NCBI GenBank assembly: GCA_910585355.1
Contig: CAJUDN010000035.1
Coordinates: forward strand, 8,737-30,932
Length of the DNA: 22,196 nucleotides
Reading direction: 5' to 3'
Source of the DNA: an uncultured Lachnospiraceae bacterium
GTDB taxonomy: Bacteria; Bacillota_A; Clostridia; Lachnospirales; Lachnospiraceae
In this document: piece after piece, positions 8,113 through 15,897 of the stretch
Layout of the letters: every line of letters starts with the position of its first letter
Position numbering within the stretch: the stretch's first letter is position 1
Position numbers and translations under genes: made by a program
The notes under the pieces: model-generated
Databases searched by the model: none
What the model was told of the DNA's origin: nothing
What the model saw: only the letters and a program-made list of their open reading frames with translations

Positions 8113-9900
8113 ATGAACAGACAAATAAAGAAGCTGGCGGCGGCCTTCCTGACAATGATCATGCTGCTCGCCGTAATGCCGGGACAACTGCTTGTGTCTT
8201 ATGCAGCGACCGGAAAAATTACTTTTTCGGACCCGTCAGTGACTGTGGGAAATCAGGTTTCCGTGAACATGAAAATCACATCCTCCAGCGGAGAGCCACT
8301 GGGCGCTTCCGATGTGATGCTGGAGTATGACGCCTCGGCTTTGGAATTTGTAAGCGGAACCAATGCAAATGGAGGGGCGGGTTCCATCCGGGTCGTAGGC
8401 GCCATGGAATCCGCGGAGCAAACCACCTTCAGCTTTACACTGAAGTTTAAGGCTTTAAAGGCGGGAACCTCTTCCATCAAAGTGAGGTCCCAGGAAGTTT
8501 ATGACGCAAATTCTCAGGCAGTTTCCATCGAACACGTGGGAAATTCCGCTGTGAAGGTCAACGCGCCGGAAACTTATTCCAAGGAGGCATCCCTGTCGTC
8601 CTTAACTGTTTCTCCCGGCGAACTGACCCCGGCTTTCTCTGCGGATGTGACAGAGTATACAGTAACGGTGCCCGTCGACACAGAAAAGATCACCGTCAGC
8701 GCTCCGGCCACGGACGATAAGGCAAAGGTGGTGGTAGAGGGAAACGAGCACCTGGAATCCGAAGAAAATACTGTGGTATGCAAAGTGACGGCGGAGGACG
8801 GCGCCACCACGAAAACCTATACCATAACGGTTGTTAAATCAGATGAGGCGCCCTCAGAAAATAATGCAGAGTCGGATTCCGCAGAAGCAATGGCTCCCGG
8901 AGAGGCTGTGGATGTGGAGAGCGGCAATTGGCAGGTGGCAGAGACCTTTGGTGAGGAGGAACTCCCGGATGGCTTCACTGTTACGGAATATGAGTACAAT
9001 GGAGCTCAGGTCCAGGCAGCTGTCAATGAACAGGGAATCATCCTGCTTTATATGACCAATGAAGAAGGAAACGGAGATTTCTTCGTTTATGATGCGGAAA
9101 ATGGGATGCTTGTGCCTTATGTGACAGTACGTATGGCAGAAAAGACCATTATCGTACTTCCTCCGGAGGAAATTCCCGAGGGGACCGGGCTTCCGGAAGG
9201 ATTTTCGGCGTGCACCATCGACATTGGCAGTCATACGGTTGATGGCTGGATCTGGAAAGGCAGCGAGACTCCGGAATATTGCGTGGTGTACGGACAAAAT
9301 TCGGCTGGAGAGAAAAACTTCTACCGCTATGATCAGAAGGAAATGACACTTCAGAGGTACTTCCCGGATCCGGATGCCGAGGACCTGCGTGCGAAATATG
9401 TGAGTGTGGCGGAGGATTACAACGGACTTCTGGATGATTACAGAATCCGCGGCTACATCGTTGTGGGACTTTTCGGCGTGTGCATCCTGCTGGTAATTAT
9501 CCTGCTGATTCTTCTTCTGACAAGGAAGCCTAAAAATACTTATAAATCTGAGCGGGAATGGTATAAAGAGCCGGAGACTCCGAAAAGGGAACGCGCATCC
9601 TATGGCGGAGAAAACATAAAACAAGGCCGTAAGGCAGAGCGCGGCATTCCGCAAAGCAAGAGAACGGTTATGGAGGAAGAACCGGAGTTTGAGGATCTGG
9701 CTCTGGAGGAGGAAAAGCCTCCGGTGAGGAAATCCGCAAAGAACTTGTCTTCCGGGAGACAGGCGCCCGCAAGGAGCGTGGCAGATCTGGAACGGGATCT
9801 TGCGTCTTCCCTTGCGAAAGAAGCAGGCCATACGGCTGGGGAAGAGCAGTCCGAAGCGGACGAAGACGAAGATTTTGAATTCATTGATCTGGATTTGTAA
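8113..9900 (+). CDS. Membrane-anchored cohesin protein with cadherin-like domain and cytoplasmic tail
   Basis: A 595-residue protein. A signal peptide (1-32, ending SYAA) is followed by a single cohesin module (about 33-150; ITFSDPSVTVGNQVSVNMKI start and MLEYDASALEFV strand are typical), then a cadherin-like domain (about 158-243) similar to that in the upstream gene. About 200 residues of unassigned extracellular sequence come next, then a membrane helix (about 447-470, stop-transfer RKPK) and a cytosolic tail of about 125 residues that is basic, then strongly acidic. The ribosome site AAGGAGAT lies 9 nt before the ATG and overlaps the upstream stop, so the pair is co-transcribed. Inference: the cohesin binds the dockerin of the upstream hydrolase and holds it at the membrane. 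It has one cohesin only, no CBM or SLH, so it is not a cellulosomal scaffoldin. The tail could signal or contact division proteins, but nothing proves this. Confidence 0.85.
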   Translation: MNRQIKKLAAAFLTMIMLLAVMPGQLLVSYAATGKITFSDPSVTVGNQVSVNMKITSSSGEPLGASDVMLEYDASALEFVSGTNANGGAGSIRVVGAMESAEQTTFSFTLKFKALKAGTSSIKVRSQEVYDANSQAVSIEHVGNSAVKVNAPETYSKEASLSSLTVSPGELTPAFSADVTEYTVTVPVDTEKITVSAPATDDKAKVVVEGNEHLESEENTVVCKVTAEDGATTKTYTITVVKSDEAPSENNAESDSAEAMAPGEAVDVESGNWQVAETFGEEELPDGFTVTEYEYNGAQVQAAVNEQGIILLYMTNEEGNGDFFVYDAENGMLVPYVTVRMAEKTIIVLPPEEIPEGTGLPEGFSACTIDIGSHTVDGWIWKGSETPEYCVVYGQNSAGEKNFYRYDQKEMTLQRYFPDPDAEDLRAKYVSVAEDYNGLLDDYRIRGYIVVGLFGVCILLVIILLILLLTRKPKNTYKSEREWYKEPETPKRERASYGGENIKQGRKAERGIPQSKRTVMEEEPEFEDLALEEEKPPVRKSAKNLSSGRQAPARSVADLERDLASSLAKEAGHTAGEEQSEADEDEDFEFIDLDL

Positions 9901-10103
9901 TTGCAGTTCACAGGGCGGGAAAAACCGGGCGAAAATAGACGTCAGGCTCGCTTGTCAGGCGGTTTTTGGCCGGTTTAAAACACCGGGCGTCCGCCTTATG
10001 AAGATTCCGGGTAAAAAATGCTTATGAAAACAAACTTACCGCGCGTTTTTTACTTGGAATCTCCGCAGGACTGAACTGTTACATTAATTACCAGATAAAG
10101 TAA

Positions 10104-10132
10104 TTGCAAACTTTCCTTTAATCGGGTATAAT
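10104..10132 (+). promoter_or_regulatory. Sigma-A promoter of the symporter gene
   Basis: A -35 TTGCAA (10104-10109), a 17-bp spacer and a consensus -10 TATAAT (10127-10132), 45 bp before the symporter ATG. The stretch 9901-10103 upstream holds no gene that I can support and no clear terminator, only short GC-rich inverted patches. Confidence 0.8.
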
Positions 10133-10176
10133 AAGTGTCATATTTTCACCAAAACCGATAGGAGGGGAGTTTAAGT

Positions 10177-11550
10177 ATGAAAGAAAGAAGCAGTTTCACC
10201 AGCCGGATTGGATTTGTTCTGGCTGCTGCCGGTTCCGCGGTTGGTCTGGGAAACATGTGGAGGTTTCCGTATCTGGCGGCAAAATACGGCGGAGGAGCGT
10301 TTTTAATTATATACATTCTTCTGGCGTTGACTTTTGGATTTACTTTGATGATTACAGAGATTGCCCTGGGAAGGCGAACCAGATTATCCTGTATTGAGGC
10401 TTTTAAGTCTCTGGACCGCCGGTTTGCAGCTCTGGGATGGCTTTCCGCGCTGATTCCTGTGATTATTACACCGTACTACTGCGTGATCGGCGGATGGGTT
10501 ATGAAATATCTGGCCGAGTTTGCTGCCGGAAACGGGCTGGCGGCGTCGGACGATGCGTTTTTCGGAAATTTCATTGGCAGCGCGGGAACTGGCGTCATGG
10601 GCAGGCCCATGTTTTGGTTTCTGGTATTTGTTCTAATAACCGCCATCGTCGTTCTTTTTGGCGTTGAAAAAGGTGTGGAAAAAGCCAGCCGGGTCATGAT
10701 GCCGGTTCTGGTTTTATTATCCATAGGCATATCTGTTTACAGCCTGACCCTTCCCGGCGCCATGGGCGGACTTAAGTATTATCTGCTTCCGGATTTTTCA
10801 GATGTTTCCGTTACGACGATTTTGGCAGCCATGGGGCAGCTTTTCTATTCCATGTCCCTGGCCATGGGGATTATGATTACTTATGGATCTTATATGAAAA
10901 AAGAGGACAACCTGGAAAAGTCAGTTGCTCAGATCGAGATTTTTGATACGGGAATTGCATTTTTGGCAGGCCTTATGATTATTCCGGCCGTGGTGGCTTT
11001 TAACGGCGGTGACGCCTCCTTAATCAGAGGAAAAGCGGGTCCCGGTCTGATGTTCGGCGTTCTTCCGAAGGTATTTGAGTCCATGAACATGGGAGGGTTT
11101 ATCGGCGGAATGTTTTTCCTTCTGGTGCTGTTTGCAGCTCTGACATCTTCCATTTCCCTTTTGGAGACGGTGGTTTCCATTGTGTCTGACCGCGCAAAAA
11201 TCAACAGAAGATCCGCAACAATCATATCAACGGCTGTGATCATCCTCTTGGGAATTCCCTCCTGTCTTGGATACGGACCCTGGGCGCACATCACAATCCT
11301 TAAGATGCAGTTTCTGGATTTCTTCGATTTTGTGTCCAATTCTGTGCTGATGCCCATTGCGGCCATCGGAACCTGCGTTTTTGTGGGACATGTACTGGGA
11401 TGCAGATATGTGGAAGATGAGGTGGAATCCTCTGGAGAGTTTAAGAGAAAGAAACTTTATCGTGTGATGATTCGCTGGGTTGCCCCTGTGATGTTAGCAG
11501 CCATTCTGGCCGGTGAACTTTTGAAGTATTTTGGAATTATCAGTATTTAA
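10177..11550 (+). CDS. Neurotransmitter:sodium symporter family transporter (SNF/NSS)
   Basis: A 457-residue polytopic membrane protein of the LeuT/MhsT/TnaT family, Na+-coupled importers of amino acids. TM1 carries the unwound substrate/Na+ segment AVGLGNMWRFPY (about 21-32); TM6 has GQLFYSMSLAMGIMITYGSYM, aligned with the LeuT unwound TM6; TM8 has ALTSSISLLE, matching the sodium-binding TSS of the family. Length suits an 11-12 TM bacterial NSS. The substrate cannot be predicted; a Met rather than Ile follows GLGN. The ribosome site AGGAGGGG precedes ATG 10177. It is monocistronic, with its own promoter and hairpins after the stop. Confidence 0.92.
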   Translation: MKERSSFTSRIGFVLAAAGSAVGLGNMWRFPYLAAKYGGGAFLIIYILLALTFGFTLMITEIALGRRTRLSCIEAFKSLDRRFAALGWLSALIPVIITPYYCVIGGWVMKYLAEFAAGNGLAASDDAFFGNFIGSAGTGVMGRPMFWFLVFVLITAIVVLFGVEKGVEKASRVMMPVLVLLSIGISVYSLTLPGAMGGLKYYLLPDFSDVSVTTILAAMGQLFYSMSLAMGIMITYGSYMKKEDNLEKSVAQIEIFDTGIAFLAGLMIIPAVVAFNGGDASLIRGKAGPGLMFGVLPKVFESMNMGGFIGGMFFLLVLFAALTSSISLLETVVSIVSDRAKINRRSATIISTAVIILLGIPSCLGYGPWAHITILKMQFLDFFDFVSNSVLMPIAAIGTCVFVGHVLGCRYVEDEVESSGEFKRKKLYRVMIRWVAPVMLAAILAGELLKYFGIISI

Positions 11551-11556
11551 GTGTAA

Positions 11557-11591
11557 TAACCATGATGGTTCAGGTAGTGCCTGAACGGTTA
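11557..11591 (+). terminator. Hairpin just after the symporter stop codon
   Basis: A perfect 7-bp stem GTTCAGG/CCTGAAC (11568-11574 with 11580-11586) with a 5-nt loop, enclosed by an outer TAACC/GGTTA pairing (11557-11561 with 11587-11591). It is not followed by a T run, so it may stabilise the 3' end or assist the second hairpin downstream rather than terminate alone. Confidence 0.45.
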
Positions 11592-11594
11592 CGC

Positions 11595-11634
11595 CCCCCT
11601 GTTCTTTGGATGACTCCACTGGACAGGGGGCTTT
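11595..11634 (+). terminator. GC-rich hairpin between convergent genes, probable terminator
   Basis: The stem CCCCCTGT/ACAGGGGG (11595-11602 with 11623-11630) has an inner TGGA/TCCA helix and is followed by CTTT. It lies between the symporter (+) stop and the PfkB kinase (-) stop at 11674, where a terminator is expected. The T tract is poor, so efficiency is uncertain. Confidence 0.55.
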
Positions 11635-11673
11635 ATCGTCTGGTGTTCTGTCATTTGGCAAAGTGCGAATGCG

Positions 11674-12696
11674 TCAGCGGTTCATTTCACTGACCGGCCC
11701 TGTGGCATGGTGTTCACGGATGATTCGGTCGATTTCTTTGAAGTCTGAAGAGGGCAGGTCTCCGGGAACTGTGTTTTTTACGCTGGAAGTGGCATTTCCA
11801 AACTGCATGGCTTTTTCGGGGTCGTCATATTTCAGGAGACCAAACAGTACGCCTGCCACATAAGCGTCGCCCGAACCTATACGGTCAATGACATCAATGT
11901 CGGTGTAGGGCTCTTCTGTGAAATACTGATTGGTGCGGGCGTCGTATACCGTGGAAGTGAAGTTATGTTTTCTGGGGCTTACTACCGTCCGTTGGGTGGT
12001 GGCCACGATCTTTACTCCATATTCCTCTGCATAGCTCTTCATGATTTCCGAAAGTTCCCCGGATTTTTGAAACATCCGGCGGCTGGTTTCCTCCGACACA
12101 AAGAGAATATCCACCATGGGAAGGATGTTTTTAATGGTTTCCCGGGCCTCGTCCTCACTCCATAAGTTGGCCCGGTAGTTTACGTCAAAGGAAATCATGG
12201 CGCCCTGTTCCTTGAATTTTCGGATCAGCTCCACGGCCACATTTCTCATGCCGGAACAAAGCGCCAGGCTGATGCCGCTGGTGTGGAACATTCTGGCGGA
12301 GGTATAGATGTCCTTTGGAATTTCGTCCAGGGTAATTCTGGTGACGGAGGAGGAGCGGCGGTCGTAGACAATGGTAGGCTTTCTGGGGGCGGCTCCCATT
12401 TCATAATAGTAAAGACCGAGTCTCGCGTCAGGGGTGTCGTCATAAATTAAAAAGTCATCAGAAACACCCACAAAACGGATCCTGTTTTTTATAAAGGTCC
12501 CCAGCTCATTTAACGGAAGTCTGGATAAGATTCCGGTGCGGAGGCCCAGAAGAGCCACGCCGGATGCTACATTGAGCTCGGCGCCTCCGGCGCGCTTTTC
12601 AAAAATATCGCCGTCCGTAATCCGCGCGTGGCGTGGCGGGGAGAGCCTTAACATGATTTCGCCGAATGTGATGAGATCAAAGGAATTTTTGTTCAT
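11674..12696 (-). CDS. PfkB-family sugar kinase (2-dehydro-3-deoxygluconokinase-like)
   Basis: A 340-residue ribokinase-fold kinase. The N-terminal region has FGEIMLRLSPP and the substrate signature GGAELNVASGVALLG; the C-terminal PfkB signature DRIGSGDAYVAGVLFGLL supplies the catalytic Asp and anion hole. The FGEIMLRLSPP start and overall form resemble KdgK, which phosphorylates 2-keto-3-deoxygluconate in uronate or Entner-Doudoroff catabolism, but no kdgA or uronate gene is nearby, so the substrate is tentative. The longest frame starts at 12807 inside the ldh 3' end; ATG 12696, with TGGAGG 8-9 nt upstream and the conserved start right after, is correct. It has its own promoter at 12779-12807. 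Confidence 0.87.
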   Translation of the reverse strand: MNKNSFDLITFGEIMLRLSPPRHARITDGDIFEKRAGGAELNVASGVALLGLRTGILSRLPLNELGTFIKNRIRFVGVSDDFLIYDDTPDARLGLYYYEMGAAPRKPTIVYDRRSSSVTRITLDEIPKDIYTSARMFHTSGISLALCSGMRNVAVELIRKFKEQGAMISFDVNYRANLWSEDEARETIKNILPMVDILFVSEETSRRMFQKSGELSEIMKSYAEEYGVKIVATTQRTVVSPRKHNFTSTVYDARTNQYFTEEPYTDIDVIDRIGSGDAYVAGVLFGLLKYDDPEKAMQFGNATSSVKNTVPGDLPSSDFKEIDRIIREHHATGPVSEMNR

Positions 12697-12778
12697 AAAG
12701 AGTATCCTCCATAGGTATGTATTTGCGGCCGTCCGGCAGACAGCCGGGATGAACCGCAGAAAGCCCAGCAATACATTC

Positions 12779-12807
12779 AGTATAATCTTATAACTGTAAT
12801 TCGTCAA
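12779..12807 (-). promoter_or_regulatory. Sigma-A promoter of the PfkB kinase gene, embedded in the ldh 3' end
   Basis: On the minus strand: TTGACG (12807-12802), a 17-bp spacer and TATACT (12784-12779), two near-consensus boxes. The -35 box lies within the last codons of ldh, whose stop is at 12788-12790. It allows kinase expression independent of ldh. The transcript would have a leader of about 75 nt containing a CCGGC/GCCGG short stem. Confidence 0.75.
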
Positions 12808-13744
12808 AGGATTTTCGCAGGGTACTGCAGGAATCTGAAAATTTTTCCATTTCTTCCGGAGCCAGATTCAGATGGAGAATCCGGCTGACCCCGTTCTGAT
12901 TCAAAATACAGGGAACGCCGACAAATACCTGATCCTGCCCGTAATCGCCGTCCAGACATGCAGAGACCGTGAGAATGCTGTTTTCCCCATTTAAAATGGC
13001 TTTGGTGATGCGGGTTAAAGCCATGCCAATGCCATAATAGGTGGCTTTTTTTGCGTCAATGATCTTGTAGGCCGCATTTCTCACATCATTTGAGATTTGT
13101 TCCAGAGTTTTAAAGTCCAGGCTGCCGCCGGATTCTTCGCATATCTGGAGCACTGGTTTGGTGGCTAAAAGGGCCTGGCTCCAGGGTACAAACTCAGAAT
13201 CTCCGTGTTCCCCTATGACATAGGCGTGGACATTTCTGGGATCCACCTGAAAATACTGTCCAAGAAGATATCGGAGTCTGGCGGTATCCAGGGCGGTGCC
13301 GCTGCCGATGACGCGTTCTTTGGGAAATCCAGAGAGATGGCAGGTGATCCGGGTCATGATATCTACCGGATTGGTGGCAATAAGAAAAACTCCGTGAAAG
13401 CCGGATGCCGCCACAGGCTCAATGATGGACTGGAACACAGCTGCATTTCGCTTTAAAAGGGCCAGCCTGGTTTCCCCAGGCTTCTGTGCTACTCCGGCGC
13501 AGACGGTCACAATGTCTGCATCCCGGCAGTCTTCATAGGAGCCGGCATAGATTTTCATGTTTCCCGGGGAGAATGCCAGCCCGTGATTTAAGTCCATGGC
13601 TTCCCCCTCGGCACGGTTTCTATCCAGGTCAATGAGTACCAGCTCGTCGCAGGCCGCCTGATTTAGAAGGCTGTAAGCAAAGCTCATGCCCACCATTCCG
13701 GTTCCCACCAGGGCGACCTTTCTGTTATCTGTTCTTGTAGTCAT
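12788..13744 (-). CDS. ldh: L-lactate dehydrogenase
   Basis: A 318-residue NAD-dependent LDH/MDH-family enzyme that interconverts pyruvate and L-lactate and recycles NADH during fermentation. It has the Rossmann motif GTGMVGMS (14-21), an acidic residue binding the NAD ribose in LVLIDLDR, the mobile-loop AQKPGETR, ATNPVDIMT, LDTAR with the substrate-binding Arg, and the active-site VIGEHGDSE with catalytic His180. At the position that separates LDH from MDH (102 in classical numbering) it has Gln, not Arg, supporting lactate rather than malate specificity. The start ATG at 13744 has AAGAAGGA upstream. The kinase gene follows on the same strand after 91 bp. Confidence 0.92.
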   Translation of the reverse strand: MTTRTDNRKVALVGTGMVGMSFAYSLLNQAACDELVLIDLDRNRAEGEAMDLNHGLAFSPGNMKIYAGSYEDCRDADIVTVCAGVAQKPGETRLALLKRNAAVFQSIIEPVAASGFHGVFLIATNPVDIMTRITCHLSGFPKERVIGSGTALDTARLRYLLGQYFQVDPRNVHAYVIGEHGDSEFVPWSQALLATKPVLQICEESGGSLDFKTLEQISNDVRNAAYKIIDAKKATYYGIGMALTRITKAILNGENSILTVSACLDGDYGQDQVFVGVPCILNQNGVSRILHLNLAPEEMEKFSDSCSTLRKSFDELQL

Positions 13745-13879
13745 AGCTGTCCTTCTTTCTATACATAAAGGTTTGGTTATACTATTTCCGCAGGGTAGTA
13801 CTATTTTTTGTGGTCCGGGAATAAAATATGCACGGTTTTATGCAAAATTGCCCTTTTATAATCGGTGAAAATATGATAG

Positions 13880-13885
13880 TATAAT
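13880..13885 (+). promoter_or_regulatory. Probable -10 box of the glnS promoter
   Basis: A consensus TATAAT 28 bp before the glnS ATG. No good -35 is at the right distance (the best is TTATAA with an 18-bp spacer), and a second TATAAT-like box lies slightly upstream near 13857-13862. The leader is too short for a T-box. The 168-bp region between the divergent ldh and glnS genes must hold both promoters. Confidence 0.5.
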
Positions 13886-13912
13886 GCTACTAACCAAAAT
13901 GGAGGAATTGAT

Positions 13913-15601
13913 ATGGCGGAAAATATAAAACCGGCAGAGGAAACAAAAGAGACAGTTTCCAAACACTTTATTGAACAGGAAATTGACAAGGACCTTGCGG
14001 AAGGAGTATATGACCATGTCCAGACCAGGTTCCCACCGGAGCCCAATGGCTACCTTCATATCGGACACGCAAAATCCATTATCTTAAACTCCGGACTTGC
14101 AAAGGAATACGGCGGAAAATTCAACCTCCGTTTTGATGATACAAACCCGACAAAAGAAAAGACTGAGTATGTGGAATCCATTATTTCTGACGTGAGATGG
14201 CTGGGTGCTGATTTTGAAGACAGGCTGTTTTTTGCCTCCGATTATTTTGAGAAAATGTACGAGTGCGCCGTGCTTCTTATTAAAAAGGGAAAGGCTTTTG
14301 TCTGTGACCTGAGTGCGGAGGAAATCAGGGAATACCGCGGCGATTTCAATACTCCCGGTAAAAACAGTCCTTACCGCGACAGAACGGTGGAAGAGAACTT
14401 AAAGCTTTTTGAGGAGATGAAAAACGGTGTTTACGGGGACGGTGAAAAGGTGCTCCGCGCCAGGATTGACATGGCGTCTCCCAACATCAATATGCGCGAT
14501 CCGGTTATCTACCGTGTGGCCCATATGACCCATCACAATACAGGCGATACATGGTGCATTTACCCCATGTATGATTTTGCACATCCCATTGAGGATGCGA
14601 TTGAGCACATTACCCACTCCATCTGTACCCTGGAATTCGAGGACCACAGACCTCTTTACGACTGGGTGGTAAGAGAGTGCGAATTTGAGAATCCGCCCCG
14701 TCAGATTGAGTTTGCAAAGCTGTATCTGACTAATGTGGTAACAGGAAAGAGATACATTAAAAAGCTGGTGGAGGACGGAATTGTGGACGGATGGGACGAT
14801 CCCCGTCTGGTGACCATCGCCGCTTTGAGAAGAAGAGGGTATACGCCGGAATCTCTCAGAATGTTCGTGGATCTGGTGGGCGTTTCCAAGGCCAACAGTT
14901 CCGTGGATTACGCAATGCTTGAATACTGCATCCGTGAGGACTTGAAGTTAAAGAGACCGCGGATGATGGCTGTGCTGGATCCGGTAAAGCTGATCATTGA
15001 TAACTATCCGGAGGGCCGGACAGAAATGCTTTCCGTTCCCAATAACCTGGAAAACCCTGACATGGGCGAGCGGCCGGTTCCCTTCTCCCGTGAACTCTAC
15101 ATTGAGAGAGAGGATTTCATGGAGGAGCCGCCGAAGAAATATTTCCGCCTGTTCCCGGGCAACGAGGTACGCCTCATGGGCGCATATTTTGTGACCTGCA
15201 CCGGCTGTGAAAAAGATGAAAGCGGCAATGTGACCGTGATTCACTGCACCTATGACCCGGAGACAAAGAGCGGTTCCGGCTTCAACGGAAGAAAAGTAAA
15301 GGGAACCATTCACTGGGTATCGGTCCCCACGGCCGGACAGGTGGAATGCCGTCTGTACGAAAATATTGTGGATGAGGAAAAGGGAAAACTAAATCCGGAC
15401 GGGACCCTGAATTTAAACCCCAATTCAGAGACCGTTGTCATGGCTTATGTGGAGCCGTCCTTAATGGAGGCCAAGGCTTATGACAGCTTCCAGTTCGTGC
15501 GAAACGGTTTCTACTGCGTGGACTGTAAAGACAGTGTGGAGGGAAAGCCTGTTTATAACAGGATCGTTTCCTTAAAGAGCTCATTTAAGCTTCCGAAATA
15601 G
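13913..15601 (+). CDS. glnS: Glutaminyl-tRNA synthetase
   Basis: A 562-residue class I synthetase that charges tRNA-Gln with glutamine. RFPPEPNGYLHIGHAKSI holds the HIGH ATP-binding motif at residues 49-52. GWDDPRLVTIAALRRRGY and CIREDLKLKRPRMMAVLDPVKL are diagnostic of GlnRS rather than GluRS. The C-terminal anticodon-binding beta barrels are complete (KVKGTIHWVS, FQFVRNGFYCVDC). In place of the usual MSKR second signature it reads VVTGKR (275-280), keeping the lysine but changing the preceding residues. The ribosome site GGAGG precedes ATG 13913. Many Firmicutes make Gln-tRNA only by GatCAB transamidation, so a GlnRS is a lineage marker here. Confidence 0.96.
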   Translation: MAENIKPAEETKETVSKHFIEQEIDKDLAEGVYDHVQTRFPPEPNGYLHIGHAKSIILNSGLAKEYGGKFNLRFDDTNPTKEKTEYVESIISDVRWLGADFEDRLFFASDYFEKMYECAVLLIKKGKAFVCDLSAEEIREYRGDFNTPGKNSPYRDRTVEENLKLFEEMKNGVYGDGEKVLRARIDMASPNINMRDPVIYRVAHMTHHNTGDTWCIYPMYDFAHPIEDAIEHITHSICTLEFEDHRPLYDWVVRECEFENPPRQIEFAKLYLTNVVTGKRYIKKLVEDGIVDGWDDPRLVTIAALRRRGYTPESLRMFVDLVGVSKANSSVDYAMLEYCIREDLKLKRPRMMAVLDPVKLIIDNYPEGRTEMLSVPNNLENPDMGERPVPFSRELYIEREDFMEEPPKKYFRLFPGNEVRLMGAYFVTCTGCEKDESGNVTVIHCTYDPETKSGSGFNGRKVKGTIHWVSVPTAGQVECRLYENIVDEEKGKLNPDGTLNLNPNSETVVMAYVEPSLMEAKAYDSFQFVRNGFYCVDCKDSVEGKPVYNRIVSLKSSFKLPK

Positions 15602-15672
15602 GAAAGAATTCAGAGGCGTGTGGAGCGCTTAAACATATGAGAAAATGAGGGATGCTCGCGGATGCTTTTTCC

Positions 15673-15697
15673 TGTGAACATCCCTTTTATGTTCACA
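15673..15697. repeat. Perfect 9-bp inverted repeat downstream of glnS
   Basis: TGTGAACAT (15673-15681) and ATGTTCACA (15689-15697) flank a 7-nt loop, CCCTTTT. With no T run after it, this is either a weak glnS transcript end or an operator-like site; I cannot decide which. Confidence 0.5.
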
Positions 15698-15703
15698 TGG
15701 TGC

Positions 15704-15847
15704 AGAAAGACATAGGCTGTTTTTGCAGCCTGCCCCGGTAGAAAGACACAGGCTGTTTTTGCAGCCTGCCCCGGCAGAAGGACACAGGCTGTTGTTACGG
15801 GCAGCCCTGGCAAAAAGGCATGTGCCGCTTTCGCAGCCTACCCTCTG
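15704..15847. repeat. Tandem array of a 36-bp hairpin-forming unit (two good copies, two degraded)
   Basis: Copies at 15704-15739 and 15740-15775 are almost identical; 15776-15811 and 15812-15847 are increasingly diverged. The core of each good unit is AGGCTG-TTTTTG-CAGCCT, a 6-bp stem with a 6-nt loop, followed by GCCCCGG. The array fills most of the 296-bp gap between glnS and the MocR gene. Because 36 is divisible by 3, the minus strand stays open as a short repetitive frame, which I do not treat as a gene. Confidence 0.8.
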
Positions 15848-15897
15848 GTGCGTGAGCGGGGAAAAGTCTTTCCTGACAAATTGATGAGGAGAAAACG

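Noticed and set aside
8854..9831. 325-codon minus-strand frame
   Set aside because: It lies wholly opposite the cohesin gene, whose domains are clear; it has no recognisable domains and is a shadow frame.
8113..9900. Cellulosomal scaffoldin
   Set aside because: Only one cohesin, no carbohydrate-binding module, no surface-layer domain and no cellulase genes nearby.
9901..10103. Terminator or small RNA after the cohesin gene
   Set aside because: Only short, poorly spaced GC-rich inverted patches are present, without a stable stem followed by a T run.
13745..13912. T-box riboswitch upstream of glnS
   Set aside because: The leader after the likely -10 box is only about 20 nt, too short for a T-box, and no T-box consensus is seen.
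15610..15813. Minus-strand frame with a repeated ACVFLPGQAAKT peptide
   Set aside because: It exists because the 36-bp DNA repeat is divisible by 3. No ribosome site or family resemblance; the DNA repeat explains it.
15704..15847. Possible CRISPR array
   Set aside because: The 36-bp units are directly adjacent without unique spacers, and there are no cas genes.
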